A stretch of 37,508 bases of DNA from Nitrospina sp. (GTDB lineage: Bacteria; Nitrospinota; Nitrospinia; Nitrospinales; Nitrospinaceae): assembly GCA_004357365.1 (NCBI GenBank), contig SMVT01000005.1, forward strand, positions 1 to 37,508, written 5' to 3'. The first letter of the stretch is position 1; every line of letters starts with the position of its first letter. Below the pieces are notes generated by a model. That model had not been told where the DNA came from and made no database searches. It saw nothing but the letters and a program-made list of their open reading frames with translations. A program made the position numbers and the translations under genes. Positions 22,521 through 30,760 of the stretch are shown here, in pieces.

Positions 22521-22835
22521 ATGAGACCATTACTCATCCTCGTAGCATTGTTGCTGTGTCCTACCTGGATCGCCGGGTGCGGTACCGTGGGCTCGGATTT
22601 CAACATCGAGCGGGCCCAGTCCATTGAAAACGGCAAAACCACCAAGGAAGACATCGCCCAGATGTTCGGGGAGCCTTTCAAAACCGGTATTCAGAACGGT
22701 CATCCCATTTGGATTTATGAGCAGAACAAGTACCGGGCCATGGGGGACGACATCTCCAAAAGCCTGATCGTGGAGTTCGATGACAAGGGCGTGGTGCGCA
22801 GCCACCAGGTCACGTCGAACGAACCCGCCCTTTAA
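22521..22835 (+). CDS. SmpA/BamE-like small lipoprotein
   Basis: A 104-residue protein with a lipoprotein signal peptide (lipobox IAGC, cysteine at residue 20). The mature part has the small SmpA/OmlA-like fold pattern: IENGKTTKEDIAQMFGEP, then a W-I-Y strand (HPIWIYEQNKY) and SLIVEFDDKGVVRSHQV. Proteins like this stabilise outer-membrane assembly complexes or the envelope. It lacks further similarity to BamE, so a specific BAM role is only possible. An AGGAGA ribosome site lies ten bases upstream. narK follows after 23 bases. Confidence 0.8.
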   Translation: MRPLLILVALLLCPTWIAGCGTVGSDFNIERAQSIENGKTTKEDIAQMFGEPFKTGIQNGHPIWIYEQNKYRAMGDDISKSLIVEFDDKGVVRSHQVTSNEPAL

Positions 22836-22858
22836 CCCGGACACAACCCCCCTTATTG

Positions 22859-24274
22859 ATGTTCGGATTCCAACGGGACCAGCAAGCGATCCTGCATTTA
22901 ACCTGGATCGCTTTTTTTCTGACCTTCGTGGCCTGGTTCAACATGGCGCCGTTCAACACCACCCTGCAGGCGGTGGCGGGGCTGACCTCCGGCCAGATCA
23001 AACTGCTGATGATCTGCAACGTGGCGCTGACCATACCCGCCCGCATCGTGATCGGCTCGCTGGTCGACCGTTACGGTCCCAGGCAGGTGTTCACCGGCAT
23101 TCTGGTATTTGCCGGCGTGGTCTCCCTCTATTTTTCACTCGCGACCACCTTCGAGGAATTTCTGATCGCCCGTCTGCTGATGGGATGCGCCGGCGCCGGG
23201 TTCGTGGTCGGCATCAAAATGATTGCCGAATGGTTCCCGCCGGACCGCATGGGCACCGCGCAGGGTCTCTATGCCGGCTGGGGCAATTTCGGAGCCGCCG
23301 CCGCGTTGTTTGCCCTGCCCCTGATTTCCGCCCCATTTCCCCCGGAAACCGGATGGCGCATCGCCACTGCCTTCTCCGGTCTGTTGTGCCTGGTCTGGGC
23401 CGGGGTGTACCACCGCTGGGCACGCGAAGTGCCGGGCCGCGCCGACGAGTTTCCCGTCGGCCTTGAAAACACCATCGAAGTCACTTCCCGTAAAGATCTC
23501 GTCCTGCAACTGCTTCTCATGATTCCCCTGTACACCGCCATCGGTTTGCTGATTTTGAAATTGGCGGACTCCCCCGCACTTCCGAGCGGCCCATTGCTGG
23601 GGATGGTTCTGCTGGCGGTGGTTCTGGGATTTTTTATTTTAAACGCCGTCCAATGCGTAAAGATCAACCTGCCCCGCATCACCCACGGTATCCCCGAAGA
23701 CAAACGTTACCCCTTCAGCCAAGCCGCCATTCTCAGTCTCGTTTATGCGCTCACCTTCGGTTCGGAGCTGGCGTTGGTCTCCATGTTTCCGCAGTTCCTG
23801 GAAAACACATTCCATCTGACGGTTACCACCGCCGGCATTCTCGGATCGTGCGTGGCCTTTTTCAATCTGGTCACTCGTCCCAGCGGCGGGTGGTTGTCCG
23901 ATAAGTTTGGAAGGCGCCGGGTTCTGTTCATCCTGGTGCTGGGGGCGACCATCGGATATGGGTTCATGGGCGAGATCAACTCGCAATGGCCGCTGGGGTT
24001 GGTAATCGGTCTGGCGGTGTTTTGCTCATTAATGGTCCAGGCGGGAAACGGCACCTGTTTTGCCATGGTGCCGTTGATCCGCAAGGACCTTACCGGCAAA
24101 CTGGCCGGGGTGGTCGGAGCCTACGGCAACGTCGGTGCGGTATTTTTCCTGACCCTGTTCAGCGTGGTGGACGCCGCCACCTTTTTTCAATGCCTCAGCG
24201 GCTACGCCCTTCTGGTATTATTGAGCCTGCTGTTTCTGCCATCCTTTAAAAACCTGCACAACTCGTATCACTGA
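22859..24274 (+). CDS. narK: MFS nitrate/nitrite transporter, NarK/NNP family
   Basis: A 471-residue major facilitator protein of about 12 membrane segments. The two NNP signatures are present: AGWGNFGAAAALF in transmembrane segment 5 (about residue 140) and GAYGNVGAVFFLTLFS near residue 420. The first arginine-bearing loop follows the MFS pattern (GSLVDRYGPRQ), and KFGRRRVLF marks the middle repeat. Such proteins import nitrate or export nitrite. The ATG at 22859 was taken; a TTG is in frame one codon upstream. No ribosome site is clear. No nitrate reductase gene is adjacent. Direction of transport cannot be read. Confidence 0.88.
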   Translation: MFGFQRDQQAILHLTWIAFFLTFVAWFNMAPFNTTLQAVAGLTSGQIKLLMICNVALTIPARIVIGSLVDRYGPRQVFTGILVFAGVVSLYFSLATTFEEFLIARLLMGCAGAGFVVGIKMIAEWFPPDRMGTAQGLYAGWGNFGAAAALFALPLISAPFPPETGWRIATAFSGLLCLVWAGVYHRWAREVPGRADEFPVGLENTIEVTSRKDLVLQLLLMIPLYTAIGLLILKLADSPALPSGPLLGMVLLAVVLGFFILNAVQCVKINLPRITHGIPEDKRYPFSQAAILSLVYALTFGSELALVSMFPQFLENTFHLTVTTAGILGSCVAFFNLVTRPSGGWLSDKFGRRRVLFILVLGATIGYGFMGEINSQWPLGLVIGLAVFCSLMVQAGNGTCFAMVPLIRKDLTGKLAGVVGAYGNVGAVFFLTLFSVVDAATFFQCLSGYALLVLLSLLFLPSFKNLHNSYH

Positions 24275-24295
24275 TTCAACGGAGAAAGGAATTTC

Positions 24296-25393
24296 ATGGG
24301 GTTTACCTGCGGCCTGGTCGGCCTGCCTAACGTCGGCAAAACGGTCATCTTCAACGCCTTGACCCGCTCCCAGGCGGAATCCTCCAACTATGCCTTCAGC
24401 ACCAGCAAACCGAATATCGGGGTGGTGGACGTGCCGGACCCGCGTCTCGACGTTATCGACCAGCTGGTGCCTGCGAATAAAAAGGTGCCCACCACCATGC
24501 AGTTCGTGGACATCGCGGGACTGGTCAAGGGCGCCTCCCGTGGGGAAGGGCTGGGCAACCAGTTTCTCGCCAATATCCGCGAGATGGAAGCCATCGCCCA
24601 CGTGGTGCGCTGTTTCGAGGATGACAACATCCCGCACGTGCACAATAAAATCAACCCTTCAGCGGATATCGATGAGATCAACACCGAACTGGTGATTGCC
24701 GACCTCGAAACCCTGGAGAAACGCAAAACCAAACTGGAAAAACTGGCGAGAAGCGGCGACCAGGACGCGGCCATGCACATCGGCGTCATCACCCGTCTGA
24801 TGGCAGCGTTCGACGACAACCAGCCCGCGCGGTCGGTGGAGTTTCAGAATTCCGGCGAACAAACCTTCGTCAAAACCCTCAACCTGATCACCGTCAAACC
24901 GATGCTTTACGTCTGCAACGTCGCCGATCCGTCGGAGATGGACGGACCGCTCGTTCAACAAGTCAAGGAAGTGGCGGAAGCGGAGGGTACCGAAATGGTC
25001 GCGCTGGCGGGGCAGTTGGAAAACGAACTGCTGGAGATCGAGGACCCGGACGAGCTCCAGGAATTTTTAGATGAAATGCAACTGGAGGAACCCGGTTTCC
25101 ACCGCATGATCCATGCCGGATACCGCCTGCTGGGACTGGAAACCTATTTCACCGTCGGCGAACAGGAAAACCGCGCGTGGACCATTCATAAAAACACCAA
25201 AGCCCCACAGGCGGCGGGCAAGATTCATTCGGATTTCGAAAAGGGCTTCATCAAGGCGGTGGTCTACAACTACGACGATCTGGTGCAATACAAATCCGAA
25301 CCGGCGGTGAAAGAAGCGGGTAAACTGCGCCTGGAGGGTAAAAACTACGTCGTGCAGGACGGCGATATCATGCATTTTCGGTTCAATGTATAA
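24296..25393 (+). CDS. ychF: Ribosome-binding GTPase/ATPase YchF
   Basis: A 365-residue OBG-family protein. The P-loop is GLPNVGKT (9-16), followed by switch residues in VDIAGLVKGASRGEGLGNQFL. The family's altered G4 motif (NVAD in place of NKxD) agrees with the known preference for ATP. A TGS domain closes the protein (ENRAWTIHKNTKAPQAAGKIH, then VQDGDIMHFRFNV). YchF binds ribosomes and influences stress responses. AAAGGA lies upstream of the ATG. Its final codons overlap the 3' end of the convergent gene by 11 bases. Confidence 0.96.
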   Translation: MGFTCGLVGLPNVGKTVIFNALTRSQAESSNYAFSTSKPNIGVVDVPDPRLDVIDQLVPANKKVPTTMQFVDIAGLVKGASRGEGLGNQFLANIREMEAIAHVVRCFEDDNIPHVHNKINPSADIDEINTELVIADLETLEKRKTKLEKLARSGDQDAAMHIGVITRLMAAFDDNQPARSVEFQNSGEQTFVKTLNLITVKPMLYVCNVADPSEMDGPLVQQVKEVAEAEGTEMVALAGQLENELLEIEDPDELQEFLDEMQLEEPGFHRMIHAGYRLLGLETYFTVGEQENRAWTIHKNTKAPQAAGKIHSDFEKGFIKAVVYNYDDLVQYKSEPAVKEAGKLRLEGKNYVVQDGDIMHFRFNV

Positions 25394-26258
25394 CCGGCTG
25401 ACCGTAAGTGCGGCGTTCGTAGATTTTCCAGATGCGGACGGCCTGGGCGCGCTCCAGTTCGGTGCCGCCGTTGTAGATCGCGGTCAGGTCTTGGTTGGTC
25501 AGAACCATCAGCGCGACCGACATCACGTCGGTCACCGTCTCCGGGCCGTAATGCACGAGGCCTTCATGCGCGTCCGGCCACCAGGGGACCAACGAAATTT
25601 TGGGGATGTTGAGTTTGCGCCGGTCATCCATGTACTTGATGATCGCGGGCACGGCTTCCTGGCCCAAGGCGATCACCGCCTCGTACACCCCCTGCGCCGT
25701 CCCGGGATCGGTCCGCCGGTCGACCATCAGTTCCACCAGACTCTGCACTTCCGATTCTTTCGGTAACACGTTGCCGGCGGCATAGCTGTCGCTTGCCTGA
25801 ACCAATTTTTCCTGGGCTGAGACTTCTTGGTGGACGCGGTCGGCCAGCATTTCGCTCGCTGGTTGCATCGCCGCCGCCGCATACACCGCCAGGTAATACT
25901 TTTCCCTCACGTTCTGGAGGAGCACAACCACCGGCTGGCCGTTGAGAGAAATGATTTTCTGCCGGGAAACGCCCCCGTATTGTTCCGTATCCGTGTAATA
26001 ACGGAATTTGAATCCCGGCGATTCCAGCTCCCCCTTAAGTGCGGTTTTGACAGCAACCGGCACCTCAACATATTCATGTTCACCGCTCTGTTCCGCTTTT
26101 AGGATGGCCGCCACCGGCACCTCCATCGTGCCTTCCACAATCAGATAACTCTTCGCCACCAGCCGCCAGAACGGGTACTCATTTTCCGCTTCCGCCTGAA
26201 CCATACCCGGCCAGAGAAGCGCCCATACCATCAGCACGATTTTCAATTCAGTTTTCAT
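25383..26258 (-). CDS. Secreted protein of unknown function
   Basis: A 291-residue protein with a signal peptide (hydrophobic residues about 6-18, cleavage likely after VQA), so it is exported. No family is recognised. The first half is rich in strands (AKSYLIVEGTMEVPVAAI, YVEVPVAVKTALKGE), and the second half has short helical units (QGVYEAVIALGQEAVPAIIKYMDDRRK) reminiscent of a HEAT-like repeat. It ends in overlap with the ychF stop on the opposite strand. The ribosome site is weak. It lies directly downstream of the hydroxyacid dehydrogenase, about 67 bases away, but no shared function is evident. Confidence 0.75.
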   Translation of the reverse strand: MKTELKIVLMVWALLWPGMVQAEAENEYPFWRLVAKSYLIVEGTMEVPVAAILKAEQSGEHEYVEVPVAVKTALKGELESPGFKFRYYTDTEQYGGVSRQKIISLNGQPVVVLLQNVREKYYLAVYAAAAMQPASEMLADRVHQEVSAQEKLVQASDSYAAGNVLPKESEVQSLVELMVDRRTDPGTAQGVYEAVIALGQEAVPAIIKYMDDRRKLNIPKISLVPWWPDAHEGLVHYGPETVTDVMSVALMVLTNQDLTAIYNGGTELERAQAVRIWKIYERRTYGQPVIH

Positions 26259-26325
26259 AATTTAAGATGCCTGGGACTGCGAATATAACGATTCAACCGC
26301 GCTATTCCGCCTGAGCCAAGCCGGA

Positions 26326-27312
26326 TCAAGCGTCACGCTTGCCCGGCCAATTGGGAATCAGGGTCCGGGGGATTTTGCCGTCCAGCGCGTCGAACACGTT
26401 GTCGACCACCAGCAGAGCCATGGTATCGCGGGTGGCTACCGAAGCGCTACCGATATGCGGGAGGAGGATCAGGTTGTCCAATTCGGTCATGCCTTCGGTC
26501 AAAGCCGGTTCATTTTCGAACACGTCGAGCGCCGCTCCCGCGATCGTATTATTTTTCAGCGCTTTCACCAATGCCTTATCGTCGACCACCTTGCCCCGCG
26601 CCGCGTGAATGAGATAGGCCGTCGGCTTCATCATCGCCAGCTGTTCGGCGCCGATCAGGTACTTCGTCTCGTCGGTCAACGGCACGTGCAGGGTGACGAA
26701 ATCGGATTCCTGCAACAACTCGTCGAGTGACACGAAGCGGGCGTTGAGCGTTTTTTCTTCCGCCTCCGGCAGTCGGTGGTGTTGGTGATAGAGCACGCGC
26801 ATATCGAATCCGAGGGCCCGCCTGGCTACCCCCGCCCCGATTTCGCCGCATCCGATCACCCCCAGGGTTTGGCCGTGCACATCGCCGCCCCGAAACAAGT
26901 CGGCCTGCCAGCCGTGAAACCGGCCCTCACGGGTGAAGCGGTCCGACTCGACGATGCGCCGCGCGATGCCCAGCATCATCGCCCAAGTGAGGTCGGCGGT
27001 GGTCTCGTGCAGGACGCTGGGGGTGTTGCTCACCCAGATGTTTTTCCGTTGGGCGTGGGCGACGTCGATATTATTGTACCCGGCGCCGTAATTGGCGACA
27101 ATCTTCAGGGGGTCGCCGCCGGCGTCGAGGACGGCGGCGTCGATTTTATCGGTCAGATAACTGATGAGCGCTGCGCTTTTCGCGGCCCAGTCGCCGAGCT
27201 GGGCAGCGGTCAGGGAATTTTCCGAATCGTTATACAGCACCTCGGCGCGGCGTTTCAGTTTTTCGAGCGCCACCGGCGGGAAAATGTGGGTCACGGCTAC
27301 GGTCGGCTTCAT
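26326..27312 (-). CDS. D-2-hydroxyacid dehydrogenase, glyoxylate/hydroxypyruvate reductase type
   Basis: A 328-residue NAD(P)-dependent enzyme. The nucleotide motif GCGEIGAG is at 154-161, and the catalytic triad residues are R239 (HAARGKVVDD), E268 (FENEPAL) and H286 (LPHIGSAS). The VANYGAGYNNIDV and NTPSVLHETTADL blocks place it with glyoxylate/hydroxypyruvate reductases (GyaR/GhrB), which convert glyoxylate to glycolate or hydroxypyruvate to D-glycerate. Its last four sense codons (KRDA) coincide with the family A repeat core at 26329-26339, so the C-terminus may derive from a repeat insertion. Substrate is not decided by sequence. Confidence 0.88.
   Translation of the reverse strand: MKPTVAVTHIFPPVALEKLKRRAEVLYNDSENSLTAAQLGDWAAKSAALISYLTDKIDAAVLDAGGDPLKIVANYGAGYNNIDVAHAQRKNIWVSNTPSVLHETTADLTWAMMLGIARRIVESDRFTREGRFHGWQADLFRGGDVHGQTLGVIGCGEIGAGVARRALGFDMRVLYHQHHRLPEAEEKTLNARFVSLDELLQESDFVTLHVPLTDETKYLIGAEQLAMMKPTAYLIHAARGKVVDDKALVKALKNNTIAGAALDVFENEPALTEGMTELDNLILLPHIGSASVATRDTMALLVVDNVFDALDGKIPRTLIPNWPGKRDA
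26329..26339. repeat. Family A repeat core inside a gene's 3' end
   Basis: AGCGTCACGCT is palindromic apart from its central base and shared with the copies at 5663 and 15638. Here it encodes the last residues of the hydroxyacid dehydrogenase. Confidence 0.6.
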
Positions 27313-27631
27313 TTCATCTCATTTCTTGAATCAGGAGACCCCCTGCGAGCATGATCGCAATCAAACGTTACATCATAAATAAATTCCCCTTTCAGTTCCA
27401 CCGGAATTGCGGAAAAGGAGTTAATCTCGGCGATTTGCGGCGGTCCCTGACCGGACGAGAGCTTTGCATAACCCGTTCTTCCAAAGTTTGAAGAACCACC
27501 AAAATCCCTCTCCCCCAAGGGGAGAAGAAGCTCTTGCGATACTGTGCCCTTACTCCGCTTATTATTCAAATCTCCTGCCGTGAAGGCTATTTGAGGGTGA
27601 ACCCGGAGCGCGGTTGGTGTAAAATCCGGTC
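27313..27631. other. Intergenic region between divergent dehydrogenase and queE
   Basis: This 319-base gap contains a CCCTCTCCCCCAAGGGGAGA palindromic block (27510-27529) that looks like another dispersed intergenic repeat, and the queE -10 box at its right end. No gene is supported. Confidence 0.5.
27620..27625 (+). promoter_or_regulatory. -10 box for queE, apparently leaderless
   Basis: TAAAAT ends six bases before the ATG, so the standard distance places +1 on the A of the start codon. The -35 is poor. The same spacing is seen at the M48 gene. Confidence 0.4.
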
Positions 27632-28270
27632 ATGTTGACCATCAACGAGATATTCAAGAGCATCCAGGGCGAATCCTCCTATACCGGGCGGCCCTGTATT
27701 TTCATCCGCCTGACCGGATGCAACCTGCGGTGCAGCTGGTGCGATACCGAGTACGCATTTTACGAGGGCCAGCCCAAATCCGTAAAAGACATCATGGACG
27801 CCATCGAGCCTCTGGGCGTCCCGCTGGTGGAGATCACCGGCGGCGAACCGCTTCTGCAGGAGGAAGTGTACGACCTCATGGACGTCCTGCTCGCCAAGAA
27901 CTATGAAGTCCTGCTGGAAACCGGCGGCGGGGTCTCCGTCGCCAAAGTTCCGGAGCGGGTGATCAAAATTCTGGACATCAAATGCCCCGGCAGCGGCGAG
28001 GACGCGAAAAACCTGTGGGACAACCTGGATCACCTCAACCCGCACGACGAGGTGAAGTTTGTGCTGGCGGACCGCGCCGATTACGAGTGGAGCCGGGACG
28101 TGCTCCAGCGCCGGGACATTCACCAAAAGGTGCAGGTGCTTTTTTCACCGGTTTATGACACACTCGGCCTCAAGGAGCTGGCCGCATGGGTGCTGGACGA
28201 CAACCTGCCGGTACGGGTGCAGACCCAGCTCCATAAAATCATCTGGGGGAAGGACGCCATCGGCGTGTGA
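27632..28270 (+). CDS. queE: 7-carboxy-7-deazaguanine synthase QueE
   Basis: A 212-residue radical SAM enzyme that makes 7-carboxy-7-deazaguanine from carboxy-tetrahydropterin. The cluster motif is CNLRCSWC (C30, C34, C37), a CxxxCxxC arrangement. EIFKSIQGESSYTGRPCIFIRLTGC is the typical N-terminus and ITGGEPL the SAM-binding segment. It supplies the substrate of QueC, encoded about 14 kb to the left. No Shine-Dalgarno is visible; a GGAG lies 25 bases upstream, too far to act. The start is fixed by the family's N-terminus. Confidence 0.95.
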   Translation: MLTINEIFKSIQGESSYTGRPCIFIRLTGCNLRCSWCDTEYAFYEGQPKSVKDIMDAIEPLGVPLVEITGGEPLLQEEVYDLMDVLLAKNYEVLLETGGGVSVAKVPERVIKILDIKCPGSGEDAKNLWDNLDHLNPHDEVKFVLADRADYEWSRDVLQRRDIHQKVQVLFSPVYDTLGLKELAAWVLDDNLPVRVQTQLHKIIWGKDAIGV

Positions 28271-28301
28271 CCCGTCGCTCCGCGCGGGGCGAGCATTAAA
28301 A

Positions 28302-28345
28302 GCTCCTCCCCTTACCGAGGGGAGGTTACGGGTGAGGTGGGGTTT
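28302..28345 (-). repeat. Dispersed repeat, family C, inverted copy
   Basis: CTCCCCTTACCGAGGGGAG and a following GGTGAGGTGGGG segment form the inverse of the block at 28430-28464. The two copies face each other across a 9-bp inverted-repeat element. Confidence 0.65.
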
Positions 28346-28352
28346 TAGAGAG

Positions 28353-28410
28353 TGTAGTTGCCCCATTTATGGGCTCTTTTTAAAACCGCTCGATAAATCG
28401 AGCAACTACA
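28353..28410. repeat. 58-base element with 9-bp terminal inverted repeats
   Basis: TGTAGTTGC (28353-28361) and GCAACTACA (28402-28410) are exact inverses. A smaller hairpin, CTCGAT-AA-ATCGAG, overlaps the right arm. It looks like a miniature non-coding element and lies between two opposed family C repeats. Confidence 0.6.
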
Positions 28411-28429
28411 GAAAAAGGGGCAAATCATC

Positions 28430-28464
28430 AACCACCCCCAGCCCCTCCTTTGGTAAGGAGGGGA
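28430..28464 (+). repeat. Dispersed repeat, family C
   Basis: ACCACCCCC is followed by the palindrome CCCCTCCTT-TGGT-AAGGAGGGG. It matches 15594-15630 in the same orientation. Confidence 0.7.
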
Positions 28465-28495
28465 GCGACTTCTGCAAAGGTCTCCTTTCCCAGCC

Positions 28496-29587
28496 ATGAC
28501 CACAATCGCCGGAAAAAGGAAAATCCAAAAAGCCCTGCTGGATTGGTTTGACCGCGATCAACGCGCCATGCCGTGGCGGCAAACCGGCAACCCGTATCCG
28601 ATCTGGGTGTCCGAAATCATGCTCCAGCAGACGCAGGTGCAAACCGTCATTCCCTATTTCCGGCGCTGGATGAAAACCTTCCCGACCCTCCGGAAACTGG
28701 CGCGGTCGCGGCAGGAGACGGTGCTCAAGCACTGGGAGGGCCTCGGCTATTATTCGCGCGCCCGCAACCTGCACCGGGCCGCCCAACAGGTGGTGAGGAA
28801 ACACCAGGGAAAGGTGCCGGATACGTATGAAGAACTCATCCAACTGCCCGGCATCGGGCGCTACACTGCGGGAGCGATATTGAGCATCGCGTTCGGCCAA
28901 CCGGTGCCGGTGGTGGACGGCAACGTCAAGCGGGTGCTGTCGCGTCTGTTCGCGATTTCAACCAACGGGGTGCCATCCGCCCATGAGAAACGGTTGTGGG
29001 AGACCTCGGCGCAACTGGTGCCTGCCAACCGGCCGGGCGATTTCAACCAGGCGATGATGGAGTTGGGGGCGACGGTCTGCCTGCCGAAGAAACCGCTCTG
29101 CCTGGTGTGTCCCCTGCAACCGTCGTGCGAAGCCCGGAAGCGGGGCGAGGTCGAAAAATTTCCGAAGCCCAGGGCCCGGCCCGGTATCAAAAAAATTGAA
29201 GTGAGCGCGGCGGTCATCACCCGCAACGGAAAAGTCTTCATCCAGCAGAGGCCGCACGGCGGATTGATGGGCGGCCTCTGGGAGTTTCCCGGCGGCAAGC
29301 GCCAATCGAAGGAAACCGAAGAGGAATGTCTCAAGCGTGAGATCCAGGAAGAGCTGGGCATCGCCATCGCCATTTCAAAAAAAATGATGACCATCAAGCA
29401 CAGCTACACGCAGTTCCGGGTGACGCTGAACGTGTTCTGGTGTCCCTGGCAGTCGGGCCGCATCCGCGCTACCCAGTGCGAACAGTGGAAATGGGTCAAG
29501 TATGAGAATTTGGACCACTACACCTTCCCGGCGGCCAACGCCAAAATCGTAAAAATCCTGCTGAACGGCCACGGAACTTTCAAATAA
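28496..29587 (+). CDS. mutY: Adenine DNA glycosylase MutY with a Nudix-type C-terminal domain
   Basis: A 363-residue MutY, which removes adenine mispaired with 8-oxoguanine. The HhH-GPD domain has catalytic E40 (SEIMLQQTQV) and D141 (VVDGNVKRVLSR). A 4Fe-4S cluster site is formed by C195, C202, C205 and C211 with C-x6-C-x2-C-x5-C spacing. The C-terminal 8-oxoG-recognition domain carries a complete Nudix box, from G267 through E273 to REIQEELGI (281-289), a motif that is degenerate in E. coli MutY. The ATG follows the family C repeat closely, and its ribosome site (AAAGG) is rather distant. Confidence 0.95.
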   Translation: MTTIAGKRKIQKALLDWFDRDQRAMPWRQTGNPYPIWVSEIMLQQTQVQTVIPYFRRWMKTFPTLRKLARSRQETVLKHWEGLGYYSRARNLHRAAQQVVRKHQGKVPDTYEELIQLPGIGRYTAGAILSIAFGQPVPVVDGNVKRVLSRLFAISTNGVPSAHEKRLWETSAQLVPANRPGDFNQAMMELGATVCLPKKPLCLVCPLQPSCEARKRGEVEKFPKPRARPGIKKIEVSAAVITRNGKVFIQQRPHGGLMGGLWEFPGGKRQSKETEEECLKREIQEELGIAIAISKKMMTIKHSYTQFRVTLNVFWCPWQSGRIRATQCEQWKWVKYENLDHYTFPAANAKIVKILLNGHGTFK

Positions 29588-29591
29588 ATTC

Positions 29592-30734
29592 ATGCTGAAC
29601 GATCTTCAGAAAAATACCGGGGTCAAAGTCATCGTGGTCGGCGCGGTGGCCAACCTGGTTCTGGCGATGCTCAAAATCGCCGCGGGAATCGTCGGACGCA
29701 GCACCGCCATGGTCGCCGACGGCATTCATTCCCTGTCGGATTTGCTGACCGACGGCGTGGTGCTGTTCGCGCACAAGATCGGCCAGATCCCGGCGGACGA
29801 AAACCACCCTTACGGCCACGGCCGGGCGGAGACCCTGGGCGCCACCCTGGTGGGGGCGGTGATCATGGTCGCGGGGCTGGGGCTGGCCTACGGGTCTTGG
29901 GAAATCATTTCGACGGACGCCTTCCGCACACCGACCTGGCCGGCGTTGGCCGCGGCGGTGATTTCCATTGCGGTCAAAGAATTTCTGTTCCACTACACAC
30001 TTGCAGCGGGTGAAACCACCAAAAGCCCATCCCTGGTCGCGAATGCCTGGCACCACCGCTCGGACGGCCTCTCCTCCATCGCCGCCCTGATCGGCATCGG
30101 GGGCGCGATGGCGGGCTATCCCATCATGGACCCGGTCGCGGCCATCGTGGTGGCGGTGATGATCCTGAAGGTGGGGTACAACATCGCCTTCAGCGGGTTG
30201 AGCGATCTTATGGACACGGCCCTGAGCGAAGAGGAAACCCGGCGCATCCAAACGATGATCAATGGCATGCCCGGAGTGGTGCAAACGCATAATTTAAGAA
30301 CGCGGCGGATCGGCGGTGAAGTGCTGATGGACGTTCAGATTCTGGTCGACCCGCAAGTCTCGGTCACCGAGGGCCATCATATCGCCGAAAACGTGCGGCG
30401 CAAATTGATCCGCGCCATGGATAATGTTCAGGATATTCTGGTTCACGTCGATACTGAGGACGACATAGCGTTCGATTCCATTTACTGGGCTAACCGGAAC
30501 TATCTGGAGAAGCAGGTGGACCCCATTATTGATGCGACGAAGGGGATCCGGAACCGGACCCAACTGCGCGTTCATTACCACGGCGGGAAAACCACGCTGG
30601 AAGTATTTATAATAATGAGGGACGGGATCGGTTCCGAACAAACCGGGGCCACGGTTCGGGAGCTTAAAGAAAATCTGCAGACCATCGAGCACGTGGACGA
30701 GGTGCGCGTGTTCATCGATACGAATTCACAATAG
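29592..30734 (+). CDS. Cation diffusion facilitator with an extended C-terminus
   Basis: A 380-residue CDF metal transporter. The metal site pairs are D43, H46 and D50 in DGIHSLSD (segment 2) and H154 and D158 in HHRSDG (segment 5); HPYGHGRAE follows segment 2. The H-x3-D pairs suggest zinc/iron/manganese-type family members, though metal choice is not certain. After six membrane segments comes a cytoplasmic dimerisation domain (about 210-290). It is followed by a second stretch (about 300-378) resembling another copy, making the protein about 80 residues longer than usual. It begins four bases after mutY. Confidence 0.88.
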   Translation: MLNDLQKNTGVKVIVVGAVANLVLAMLKIAAGIVGRSTAMVADGIHSLSDLLTDGVVLFAHKIGQIPADENHPYGHGRAETLGATLVGAVIMVAGLGLAYGSWEIISTDAFRTPTWPALAAAVISIAVKEFLFHYTLAAGETTKSPSLVANAWHHRSDGLSSIAALIGIGGAMAGYPIMDPVAAIVVAVMILKVGYNIAFSGLSDLMDTALSEEETRRIQTMINGMPGVVQTHNLRTRRIGGEVLMDVQILVDPQVSVTEGHHIAENVRRKLIRAMDNVQDILVHVDTEDDIAFDSIYWANRNYLEKQVDPIIDATKGIRNRTQLRVHYHGGKTTLEVFIIMRDGIGSEQTGATVRELKENLQTIEHVDEVRVFIDTNSQ

Positions 30735-30760
30735 ACTCAAAAAGGAAAGGAGCGGTTTTC

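Noticed and set aside
27309..27569. 86-codon minus-strand frame upstream of the hydroxyacid dehydrogenase
   Set aside because: It crosses a dispersed repeat, lacks a ribosome site and shows no recognisable family.
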